Origin: Clitoria ternatea
Taxonomy: Eukaryota; Streptophyta; Magnoliopsida; Fabales; Fabaceae
NCBI GenBank assembly: GCA_037962975.1
Contig: CM075673.1
Coordinates: 17,468,001-17,532,000 of the forward strand
Reading direction: 5' to 3'
DNA length: 64,000 nucleotides
In this document: piece by piece, positions 23,226 through 33,576 of the stretch
How the letters are laid out: each line of letters starts with the position of its first letter
Position numbering within the stretch: position 1 is the stretch's first letter
Position numbers and translations under genes: made by a program
Notes under the pieces: generated by a model
What the model saw: the letters and a program-made list of their open reading frames with translations, nothing else
Told to the model about the DNA's origin: nothing
The model's database searches: none

Positions 23226-24024
23226 TGTAGGAGAGGCTTGTATGAGACCCTCCTTAGGGGTGGATCTTGGTCCTTCTTCTTCTTTTTTAGCACTCGAGAG
23301 CCTTGATGATGGAACTTCTCTTGCTTGGATGAGAATGATACAAAGAAAAGAGACTCTAAACACTTGGAATTTAAAGAACAATGAAAGGTGAAGATGAAAG
23401 GGAAAGGTGAAAGGTGGAGGAGGATGAAACTTGAAAAGTGGAAAGTATGTGAGGGAAGCCACTTCCCTAGGGAAGATAATTCCTACTTGCCACCAAGAGG
23501 GAGAATGCCCCTTGGATAAGAGCTTGCTAAAGCTTTCTTTAGCCAAGAGAAAAAGGAGAAGACTCACTCTCTCAAGTACACAAAGTTCATGCAAAAACTC
23601 TATTATTCATGTTGTTAAATTTCAAGGAGAGAACACCCTTATATAGCCATATGGAGTTTTGACCAAGGGGGCTAAATGGGCTTCTAACATGGATCCTAGG
23701 CCCACTTAGAGCAAATGGAAAGGAAATGGCCTAATACATGGCCCAAAGTACATGGCCAAAAAGTGACCAAATGATCTAATAAGGTCCAAATAAGCCCTAA
23801 AACATTAGAAAATCTAATTATGGACTATATTACATGATGAGCACATATAGGTCTTCAAGGTGTCTTCATTGGGCTTAGGCCCACCAAACAAAGTAAGGAA
23901 ATAAGCTAGGGCTTTTTGGATGGCCTCTTTGCCCTTTTTAGACTTGGCCCTTGTTAAGGGACCCTTATATGCCTCTAAGCCTTTGTCCAAAATAGTGTAT
24001 AGATCCTCCCATGTTGTGTCCTCA
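23226..24024 (-). repeat. Element C 5' LTR (799 bp)
   Basis: Bounded by TGTAGG on the left and TCCTCA on the right of the plus strand (TG...CA on each strand). It carries the tail-of-polyprotein reading, including GPLTRAKSKKGKEA and a following LFGGPKPNEDT (minus 23814-24122). No target duplication can be checked because the other LTR is truncated. Confidence 0.75.
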
Positions 24025-25965
24025 TTAGTTGGGGTCATATCGGGTGGGTTGAATACAATTGTTAATGAAGGTTCTGAGCTATAATGTGCGAGAGTTGGGG
24101 AGTAGGTTAAAAAAATGGCCATAGAGCTTATATGTAAGATAAGGGTTGATATTGTTGAGATTCAGGAGACAAAATTGAGTAATATAGATGAACAGGTGGT
24201 GAAATATATGGCGAGGTACTAAGTTTGAGTGGTGTGCTTCTCTGCCAGTAGGTACTGTAGGGGGATGGGATAAATCAAAATTTAGGTGTTTGAGGGTTAT
24301 GGTTTTTTGGCGGTAATGGGGTGCTGGAAAGAAAGGCAACAACCTTGTGTTTTTATAAATATTTACGCTTCTTGTCTACTAGTAGAGAAGAAAAGGATAT
24401 GGGATGAGCTATTGCAGGTAAAATTTATGTATATGGAGTATTGAGTAGTGTGTGTTTGGTGATTTTAATGTCGTTGGGTGTTATGAGGAGAGAAAATAGA
24501 TGGTTATTAAGGACTTTGCTTCGGGTAATTTGGAAATGAGATTATTTAATGAATTTATTCATACAATGGAGTTGGTGGACCTTCCTTTATAGGGTAGGAG
24601 TTTTACATGGAATAGGCCTAATAAGGACTAGAAGTCGGTTGGATAGATTCCTTTGTTCCCTTTAGTGGTTGAAATCATTTCCAAACCGTACACAATTGGC
24701 TCTGAACAGAAACCTATCTAATCATTGCCCGGTGTTATTAAAGGTGGTAGACGTGGATTAGGGGCCGAGACCGTTTAGGGTGTTAGACTGTTAGTTACTA
24801 TAGCCTGGATTCAAAGCTTTATGGAAGAGCCATAGAATAATTTAAAAGTTAAGGTGTGGGGAACCTTTATGCTGAAAGAAAATTTAAAAGGTTGAAGATG
24901 TCATTGAAGGAGTGGAATTAGAAAGGTTTGGGTATGTTGGGAGAGAGACCGAGGGAAGTGGAGAGTAAACTAAAGGTTTTGGATTTACAGGAGGAAAATA
25001 GTGGTTTGAATGAGGAGTGTGTGATGACTCGTAATAATCTTGTGGAAGAATCGTGGGAGGTTGCTAGAATAGAGGATTTTATTTTGTTACAAAAATCTAG
25101 AGTTACAAGATGAGGACTCAAATTCTAAGTACTTTCATGTTGTTATAAACAAAAGGTGACATGGAAATGCAATTCATGGCTTGTGGTTGGATGGAAAATA
25201 GGAGGAGGAACTGACAAGGGTTGTATGGGGTGTTAAATCATACTTCAAGAAGAAATTCATTAGAGATACTTAGAATCGACCTATGTTGGATGGTGTTGAA
25301 TTTTTTATGTTAAGGGAGGAAATTAATAATAAAATTAATAAGATGTTTACTAAGGAAGAGATTCGGTCAACTATCTAGAAGTGTGATGGGTCAAAAAGCC
25401 TTGGGCCTGATGGGTTCAATTTCAATTTTATTAAATCCTTTTGGGGCATATTGAAATCAGATGTAAGTAGAATGATAGGTGAATTTTATGAAAATAGGGT
25501 GTTGCTAGTAGGCTCAAATTCATCCTTCTTAGCGTTAATTCCAAAAGGTGCAGCTCGGGCAGGGTTAGGTGATTATATAGGCCTATATCATTGGTGGCTT
25601 GCGTTTGTAAAATTATTACTAAGGTTTTGGCTCATCGACTAAGGGGTGTTGTTGGTAGGTTTGTCAACGAGAATTAGTTAGCTTTTATGGGTGGGAGAAA
25701 CATGCTAGATGGAATGGTTGTTGCAAATGAGTTAATTGATGATGTGAAGAGGAGTTGTAAACCTTGTTTAATTTTTAAAGTGGATTTTGAGAAGACATAT
25801 GATTCAATTTATTGGGATTTTTTTATTTTATATGATGAAGAGGTTGGGTTTTACCGATATATAGGTGTGGTGGATCAGATGTTGTTTAATGTCCTCTTAT
25901 GTGTCTATTCTTGTGAATGGGAGTCCAACTCTAGAGTTTCCTATGAGGCGGGGTATAAGACAGGG
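24025..25965 (+). pseudogene. LINE (L1-type) remnant, endonuclease and first part of reverse transcriptase
   Basis: A non-LTR retrotransposon in pieces on the plus strand. Readable in changing frames are endonuclease motifs (DIVEIQETKL near 24150, MELVDLPL and RSFTWNRPNK near 24570-24620) and reverse transcriptase motifs (KSLGPDGFNF near 25400, LALIPKG near 25530, LAFMGGRNMLDG near 25680, IFKVDFEKTYDS near 25775, RRGIRQG near 25945). Many stops and frameshifts show it is old. The 5' end is lost at the edge of element C. The reading breaks at GIRQG, where element E is inserted, and resumes with DPMNLFLF at 44551. Confidence 0.85.
25961..25965. repeat. Target-site duplication of element E, left copy (CAGGG)
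   Basis: CAGGG precedes TGTGACGACCC. The same five bases follow the other end at 44546-44550, exactly at the break in the LINE. Confidence 0.93.
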
Positions 25966-26386
25966 TGTGACGACCCGCGTCAATTTACCTTTTATTTACA
26001 CCCGGTTACTCATTTTCGAAATAGATTTTTCGCTTTTAATAAAAATTTAGGTCTTAATATAAGATAATATTTACTTAAACATACTGAAAATAATAACCGA
26101 TTGGAAATGATTCAACTCGGTCTTAATATAAAATAGTATTCACTTAAGTATGTTTAAAACAATAAAAGCGTTCGTAAGATAATATCCGATCGGGAATACA
26201 TCCATTACTATAGTGGAGTTAGAAACCACGGAAGAAAAACAAATGCAGGAGGGTCATTCGCCTGAGCGAGACCCTAATCTGCATAGGCTAAATCCGAGGA
26301 GGTCGCTTAAGCGAGTACCGACTCGCTTGAGTGAATACCACACATTAAACCTGAGCGGACAAGACATACAAGGAAAGCCAACAGTC

Positions 26387-26790
26387 AGGTTTCACTCGGA
26401 AATAGGTCCACTCAGTCTACCCTCACTCGGGAACGACTTAACCTTCACTCGGCTATGTACCACTCGGAAAATTCCCTAACCTTACCTTACTCAGAAGAGG
26501 CTCTCTCGGTCTTAACTCACTCGGAAACATTCTCACCTTCACTCGGAAGCACTCTAATCTTCACTCGGAGACATTCTACTCTTTCTTCACTCGGAAATAT
26601 TCTACTCTTTCTTCACTCGGAAATATTCTACTCTTTCTTCACTCGGAAATATTCTACTCATTCTTCACTCAGAAATATTCTACTCTTTCTTCACTCAGAA
26701 ATATTCTACTCTTTCTTCACTCGGAAATATTCTACTCATTCTTCACTCGGAAATATTCTACTCTTTCTTCACTCGGAAAGGGTTCCCTCG
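26387..26790. repeat. 26-bp tandem array with CACTCGG (E 3' LTR)
   Basis: Irregular CACTCGG copies at first, then about nine head-to-tail units of 26 bp (TTCACTCGGAAATATTCTAC plus a CT-rich spacer) at about 26560-26780. The partner array is at about 41185-41560. ORFs through it are repeat translations. Confidence 0.9.
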
Positions 26791-26792
26791 GC

Positions 26793-27300
26793 TGTAACAT
26801 CCCGAATTTTATAAAAATGATAAATTGAGGAGAATAAATAATAAATAATTGTATATGAGCTGATTTATGTCCCAAAAATTTGGAAATAATTAAATTGGGA
26901 TTTATTATGGATATTTATAATTTATTGAGATATAAGGAGTTAAAAATTTTACCCGGTTAAAATATGGGTGTCGGACCAAGTATCTCCGATTGAGATGTCG
27001 TTGGTCAGGGCTATTAAGAATATTATTGGAAATCCGAATATATCTTCAGAATAATTTTTGGAGTTAGTATTGAGCACGAACTGAGAGCCTGTTTATTATA
27101 AAATGATGAACTTTTAATGGAGAGTCAAAAATTAAAACCAAAAAGCCTACTCTTCTCTCATTATTTTCGTTGGCCCTCTTCCTCCTTGGCAAACACATTT
27201 TCCTTCTTCACTCTTCATTCACTCTTCCTCTTTTCTTCTTCCTCTTCATCTTCCTCCTCATACTTTCTTTCTAAAAACCAAGACAAAAGTGGAATCCATC
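26793..27300. mobile_element. Foreign 508-bp segment inside the E 3' LTR
   Basis: Starts TGTAACATCCCGAATTTT, the typical first bases of a Tekay-type LTR in plus orientation, and ends where the sequence rejoins the partner LTR at GTTCGATTAC. In the other LTR this place is held by an unrelated 383 bp (41569-41951). It is best read as a fragment of another LTR left by insertion plus deletion or recombination. Confidence 0.7.
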
Positions 27301-27334
27301 TCGGTTCGATTACTTTATTATCAAATTGAAGGTC

Positions 27335-28275
27335 ACACTCGGCAAATGACTCACACTCGGCAAGTATAATGATTTATTCGGTAAATATAACAATTGCACT
27401 CGGCAAATTATCAAGTCATACTCAGCAAATATAACAAATTGAACTTGGCAAATATACCAAATCATATTCAACAAATATATCAAATTGCACTCGGCAAATA
27501 TATCAACTCATACTCAGCAAATATAATAGTTCTCACTCGGTAAATGCAGTAATTCTCACTCAACAAATATAGAAAATCTCACTCGGTAAATATATTAAAT
27601 TTCACTCAGCAATATGGCAGTTCTCACTCGGCAAATATAGTAATTAACACTCAGCAAATATAGCAAATCTCACTCAGTAAATATATTAAATTTCACTCAG
27701 CAATATGGCAGTTCTCACTCGGCGAATATAGTAATTAACACTCGGCAAATATAGCAAATCTCACTCAGTAAATATATTAAATTTCACTCAGCAATATGGC
27801 AGTTCTTACTCGGCAAATATAGTAATTTTCACTCAGCAAATATAGCAGATCTCACTCAGTAAATATATTAAATTTCACTCAGCAATATGGCAGTCCTCAC
27901 TCGGCGAATATAGTAATTAACACTCGGCAAATATAGCAAATCTCACTCAGTAAATATATTAAATTTTACTCAGCAATATGGCAGTCCTCACTCGGCGATT
28001 ATAGTAATTAACACTCGGCAAATATAGCAAATCTCACCTAGTAAATATATTAAATTTCACTCAGCAATATAACCAATTGCACTCGACCAACATAACAATT
28101 TACTCACGGTAAATTTAATAAATAGCACCTGGCAATATAACCAATCATACTCGATAAATATAATAATTCTCATTCGGTAATTTTAGCAAATCACTCAGCG
28201 AATATAGCCATCACACTCGGTAATTATAACAGTTCACACTAGGCAATTATAACAATTTACACTCGGCAATTATAT
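27335..28275. repeat. CACTCGG array with 91-bp higher-order period (E 3' LTR)
   Basis: About 40 copies of CACTCGG or CACTCAG, each followed by AT-rich AAATATA-type filler. From about 27579 to 28076 they form five or more 91-bp blocks of four heptamers each (block starts near 27579, 27669, 27760, 27851, 27942, 28033). Partner copy at about 41990-42920. Confidence 0.9.
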
Positions 28276-29892
28276 ACATCACAACTAATAATTCATCGAT
28301 TGTCACAACTGACTCTCATATAAAATTGACGCCTAGTATCTGGATACTAAAGGATCGGCCTTCAGCTGGAGGTCCTACTTGACACCCCGTGAACCCTGCT
28401 TGGTTCACCGAGTCCTGCTTGACTCTCCACCTCGACCACTGGGTCCTACTTGACCACTGGGTAGCTCAACTGGGCACAAAAACCACGGGAGCCGGAAATG
28501 AGGGGCTATATATACCGTCGGCCGTCCCACACCACATAATCACATATCATGTCTCAATCATTACATATCATCAACAAACAACAGATGCAACCACTAGAAA
28601 CTGGCATGTGCTCACAATACAGGGCGACCGACTTGTCAAGCCCATCCATCACATAGTCAATCACATAATATAATCATACCATCCTTTTACTGGAAGCCTG
28701 TCGGGAGCCGCTCCTTGCTCGTGCAACGCACCGGCGACCACTCCCCGCCCTCAACAGTATACAGAGTATCTCATGCACAATATATATAACTCAATATAAT
28801 TAAAACGTTATCAATCTCATGCACAAATGTTAGAACAGACATATGATCACCAGTCAGGTGGCCTACTTGCCAACCCATCAACACAAGCCACTATATACTT
28901 CAATTTATCTCAACATGTATTTCAAACTCAATCAAGCCACACACGATCCTCAACCGATCGGTGTCCATACTCACATGCATACACATACACATACCATTTT
29001 CGTTTAGTAATATCTTCTTACCATTTTCACAATCAATTTAATGACTCGGACTCACAGCATGTCCTATTCTAATTAATTATAACCCGAACACCCCCTTACC
29101 TCGGTTCCAAGCTTCGATAATCTGTTCCTGGTGCCGATTTCGTCCTCTGAGCACTGGGTTCACTGTTTCATTTCCAAATCCAACACCAGCTCCGTCAATC
29201 AGCCTTTCGTTGTTCAATCTGCTGCCTACGGGGTCAGAATACAAAACTCGTTAGCTTTACGCCATCCTCAGCTCTAAGGACCACTTTCAAGCTCACACTC
29301 ACGAGGGGAGTGGAAAACAGACCCATACACAGCCATGCATGGCCACTCGGTTAACAGAGAAAATGAAAGGGGGCAAGGAAACGCAAATGTAAACGGATCA
29401 ATGGACTCACCTTGAGACCACGGTCACGGAAATGAGCTTATCACACGGTTTTGATACGAACAGTGTCCTCCTCTGGAGCATGCAACTCACAGCAATAGAG
29501 GAAGGAGAAAACGAAGAAGAAAGAAGCAGATGAAGGAGGGAGAAACAGTGGCTCGTGCGTATGTGAGTGAAAGAGGGAAGAGAGAGAGAAAGAGAGAGAC
29601 CACCTTTATTAAGGCCCAGGGGCAACCGGTAACTTCCCCAGCCGGTTAACCCCAATTTTATTTTACCATTTCATTTTAAACATTTTAATCAAACCTTTTT
29701 CTTCTAATCACACCTTATTTATAATTAACCAATCAAATAAATTTATTTACATTCGCAATATTTAATCATTTATAATTGTCCAACAATATAAAAATACCAA
29801 ATAAATTCCTAAAAATACCCAATAAATCTCTAAAATATTTATTAATAATTTCTGCTACACATAATTTTTTCTAAAATATCCGGGATGTTACA

Positions 29893-31653
29893 TCCACCGC
29901 TCCTAGGAAGGGATTTCGTCCCCGAAATCCACCTGTCTTGGGGACATCGCCTACCACTATTCATCCACGACATACAGTCATTCCATATTCCTGAAATCGT
30001 TGTGCTTATATTCCTTCAAGTTGTAGCACCATTTTATGTATGCAGCTATCATCTTACAGGCAACAACCATAAATACGCACCCCATCTTATCTCACTTTAT
30101 TAATCTTACTAAATATATGTTAATTTCTCACTTAGCATATCTTATAATGTATTTAAATCATCCAATTACCTTCTTAACTTATCACTCCACTTTCAAAATT
30201 TACCAGCAACTCAGCTCTTACTGTGTTACAACATTTATCTCTCAACACCTATCACTCACTGATCACCTGGTCTTATCTCCATTCACTCATTATTCTGCTA
30301 CATAAATGCCTACGGGCACCAAGATCACATCTATCTTACCAATCTCACACGGCCTCGACTGTCCATGTAACCATCTGAGGTGATCAGTCTCAGTAGTTCA
30401 ATGCTCCATAGCTAAGGCTATGTAAAGATTGAGTAGATAGTCTACCCATCTTTCTTAGAATCTCACATATTTCAACTGATCATGATACTATTCATTCTCC
30501 TTGACTTACCAGCCGACTCTACATCGAGTTAACATTAGAAAGAGTCCAGGGTGGCCAGCCACTGCCACTCTTTCTAAGATCAACATCGAGGTAGAATCCC
30601 AATCAACAATGCTCCACCTCCCATCGTTTTCACTTAACCGTCATCCCATATACTACATTCTTCTAACTACTCAAGGTGTCAATTAAAACACATTGCCGAT
30701 CATTTCACTAATAACTGTTTAGAGGTTATCATCTGACTACCAACCTTAGACTTATCCAAAGTATTTAATCACTGTTGTTCATCACCCATTCAGAATTTCT
30801 CTTAAAGCCCTCTAATCAGTTGCTTAACGGCTTGTGTAAAACACACCGATAACATTCACTTAATCTATCCCGATAAAGGCAATGTAGGAGGATCACCCCT
30901 CCTAAGAGGATTAACCTTATTAATACATTGTTAACTCGAATTATTCATCATTTACTCACCCGATTCTTTACTCTCCAATCATTTTTCAATTACACGATTA
31001 TACATAGGTGCCACTATACCCCAGGAAATCTTGAATATCTTACTAATCTTGTAAATTTAGTTTTGATTATCCTTCTTTAGATTCATCCATAGATCCTTTC
31101 CAGTTGATTACCCCAACATTCATCATCACTGCCCTGCTATTTATTCCATATAGTATTAAACTCTACCATTTACACGACTTTCAATTCACTGACGGCTACT
31201 AAGTCAGTCGCCATTTACAATTCACTACATAATTTAATTTTTGTAAGTCACCTACGTTTTAAATGTCCCCTCACACATATATATACATATATATACGCCT
31301 AACCGCTTTAGATACCATTTATATTAAAATCCACTATTCATATATTTTTGCCTTTGCATTACACCGTCTTATATTTCTAATATAAATCATTCACCACTAA
31401 TTCCCTCAACCATAAAGTAATTCTACAATAAACAAACACCACCATTAATAACCAATGCTCTACCAGGGAGTCGGGTATTTACCTCATACTCATATAAAAC
31501 ATATCGCCGCTGGAGTGCCAAGGGGATGATGCCAAGCTACACAAACAATCACAAGCACAATGCAATAGAATACAAACAGCCCAGTATAGGACTCACACAA
31601 TCACTGGGTTGACCCATGCACCCGGCTCTAGAAAGAACCGCTCTGATACCAAC
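29893..31653 (-). mobile_element. Element E internal region, no coding capacity
   Basis: The 1761 bp between the LTRs hold no ORF with a retroelement domain. The left edge (29893-29935) is the polypurine-tract position, with ATTTCGGGGACGAAATCC-like sequence on the minus strand that also occurs next to the purine tract of B (ATTTCGGGACGAAATTT). A short pair of similar stretches lies near 30400-30600 (AGAAAGAGTCC and related). Confidence 0.75.
31640..31651 (-). other. Primer-binding site of element E
   Basis: TGGTATCAGAGC on the minus strand, two bases from the right LTR. Same site as in B and F. Confidence 0.93.
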
Positions 31654-32093
31654 TGTGACGACCCGCGTCAATTTACCTTTTATTTACACCGGTTACTCAT
31701 TTTCGAAATAGATTTTTCGCTTTTAATAAAAATTTAGGTCTTAATATAAGATAATATTTACTTAAACATACTAAAAATAATAACCGATCGGAAATGATTC
31801 AACTAGGTCTTAATATAAAATAGTATTCACTTAAGTATGTTTAAAACAATAAAAGCGTTCGTAAGATAATATCCGATCGGGAATACATCCATTACTACAG
31901 TGGAGTTAAAAACCGCAGAAGAAAAACAAATGCAGGAGGGTCATTCGCCTGAGCGAGACCCTGATCTGCATAGGCGAAATCCGAGGAGGTCGCTTAAGCG
32001 AGTGCCGACTCGCTTGAGCGAATACCACACATTAAACCTGAGTGAACAAGACATACAAGGAAAGCCAACAGTTAGGTTTCACTTGGAAATAGG
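31654..32093 (-). repeat. Element E 5' LTR, left part (before element F)
   Basis: Matches 25966-26399 closely, then stops at ATAGG, where F is inserted, and resumes at 41178. Confidence 0.92.
32089..32093. repeat. Target-site duplication of element F, left copy (ATAGG)
   Basis: ATAGG precedes TGTGTTTGAAT; the same five bases follow the other end at 41178-41182. The uninterrupted sequence is visible in the partner E LTR near 26400. Confidence 0.95.
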
Positions 32094-32210
32094 TGTGTTT
32101 GAATAATTAACAGGTCCAAAAGATGTGCAAGGATTTTGATAATGACAAGTACTCTTGAAGAAACCGATGCAAAAACAAAGACATGAAATCAAAATTGAAG
32201 TAACAGCGAA

Positions 32211-32618
32211 GCTAATCGATTAGGCCATAGATGCTAATCGATTAGGAGCTTTCTGTCTTGGAAGAAATTGCATCAGGGTTGAAGATAATCGATTAGTGAA
32301 GCCACACAATCGATTAGATACTCACTGGAATTAAGATAATCGATTGCACACTTGAGACTACTCGATTACAGCAATCAAAAATGGAATTAAATGCATCAGG
32401 CACACATGCTAATCGATTAAGGGAGCCATATAATCGATTAGGAAGCCACTGGAATTTAAGGTAATCGATTGCAAGACATGCTAATCGATTAGGATGCTAC
32501 GAAAACAAATTAAATGCATCAGGTATAGATGCTAATCGATTACAGGTAATGAGATAATCGATTAGTGACTCTCTGACTTGAAGCTAATCGATTACAACGC
32601 GAGGGTGTAATCGATTAC
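32211..32618. repeat. Array of TAATCGATTA palindromes in the F 5' LTR
   Basis: Thirteen exact ATCGAT cores, mostly AATCGATTA, and one decayed copy (ACTCGATTAC), about every 30 bp over 408 bp, ending about 120 bp before the TATA box. The right LTR has the same array at about 39866-40273. Position upstream of the promoter suggests protein-binding sites. Clusters of palindromic motifs in LTRs are a known trait of Sireviruses. Confidence 0.92.
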
Positions 32619-32736
32619 GCTAGTGGAAAAACAGATTTAAGTGGGAAACCAGGTCATGTCTCCACCATTCTTCAAATTTCCACTAACTGCAACGGCTATG
32701 ATGGACTAGGGCACTCCTCAACAGCTATCTTGGGTC

Positions 32737-32743
32737 TATAAAT
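32737..32743 (+). promoter_or_regulatory. TATA box of the F LTR
   Basis: TATAAAT in CTATAAATTGAAGAGGAAG, followed by an A-rich 5' region. It lies about 120 bp after the last palindrome. The start site is inferred. Confidence 0.65.
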
Positions 32744-33522
32744 TGAAGAGGAAGACAAGCACAAACACAACAACCAAGAAGCAACAATTCATAGCTCTAT
32801 TTTGTGCTTTGTAAGCCTATTTCTTGCATATTGTACTTTCACTTGTATATCCTCTCATCTTGAGAGATTAGAATTTGGGAGAGCTTTTCATTTGTATATT
32901 TGCTCTATTGAGAGAGTGTATTGATTGTAAATAAACACCAAACACACAAGTTATTCACTCTAGGTTGAGTGGTTGTTCACTCTAGGTTGAGTGGTTACAA
33001 AGGTTGTGGACTCAACCTTTGGGATATTGTGAGATTGAGAGATTGGGTGGGTTGCCCTTATACTTGTGAGGATTGGGTTCTTGAGTGTGGGACACTAGGA
33101 AGCCGCAATTGCTCAAAGTTGTATCTCTAGTCTACAATAGTGGAAAATCCTCTAAGTGGGTTGCTTAGAGGCGAGACGTACACCGGATTGGGTGGAACTC
33201 GTTACATCGGTTTGCAAGCTTCTCTTCCTTACTCTTTTACTTTCATACATTGCATATTTGTTGATTGGTATTGTTTGGTTGAGAAGAACATACTTGAACT
33301 TGCTTAATTTGCTATACCTTAGACATTGCACACCAAGTGTTTGCTAAATTGCCTCAGCAATATTTACCTCTTGTAGTGCATTGCATATCATTGTTACTTG
33401 CTTTCACTTGCATAATCTCATAAACTTGGTTATAGAAATCAATTTTAAAGGTATTCCAAGCAAAAGTTTTATAACTCAATTCACCCCCCCCTCTTGAGTA
33501 TTGAGGCCACTTGAACAACAAG

Positions 33523-33534
33523 TGGTATCAGAGC
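33523..33534 (+). other. Primer-binding site of element F
   Basis: TGGTATCAGAGC two bases after the LTR end. Confidence 0.95.
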
Positions 33535-33576
33535 TTGACTCTTGGTAGATCAAGCTTAACAGCTTCAAGAGATTAA

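Larger units (their letters stand above)
25966..29892 (-). repeat. Element E 3' LTR (3927 bp)
   Basis: It contains, from left to right: a short imperfect duplication (about 26045-26200), a CGCTTAAGCG-type palindromic segment (26270-26335), a 26-bp tandem array (26387-26790), a 508-bp segment not present in the partner LTR (26793-27300), a second heptamer array with a 91-bp period (27335-28275), and unique sequence to GGGATGTTACA. Divergence from the partner LTR is clearly higher than between the LTRs of F. Confidence 0.9.
32094..33520 (+). repeat. Element F 5' LTR
   Basis: TGTGTTTGAAT...GAACAACA. The U3 part carries the TAATCGATTA array (32211-32618), then a TATA box at 32737-32743. The stretch AGGTTGAGTGGTT near 32960-32995 is a short tandem duplication. 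Confidence 0.96.

Noticed and set aside
26455..26814. A 119-codon ORF with repeated LLFLHSEIFYSFFTRKY-like peptide (similar at 41231-41740)
   Set aside because: It follows the 26-bp array of the E LTR; three units make 78 bp, so the frame stays open. No start context or domain.
26560..28275. CRISPR-like appearance of regular repeats with variable spacers
   Set aside because: Plant nuclear DNA inside LTRs; spacers are degenerate copies of each other and no cas genes are present.
28389..29072. Two short ORFs in the E LTR (copies at 43070-43723)
   Set aside because: LTR sequence, start codons not conserved between the two LTR copies, no domains.
32211..32618. Palindrome array considered as a satellite or replication origin
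   Set aside because: It is bounded by the LTR, repeated exactly in the other LTR, and lies at the expected U3 position.
33156..33347. A 63-codon ORF (copy at 40810-41001)
   Set aside because: It lies inside the R-U5 part of the F LTR and exists twice only because the LTR does.
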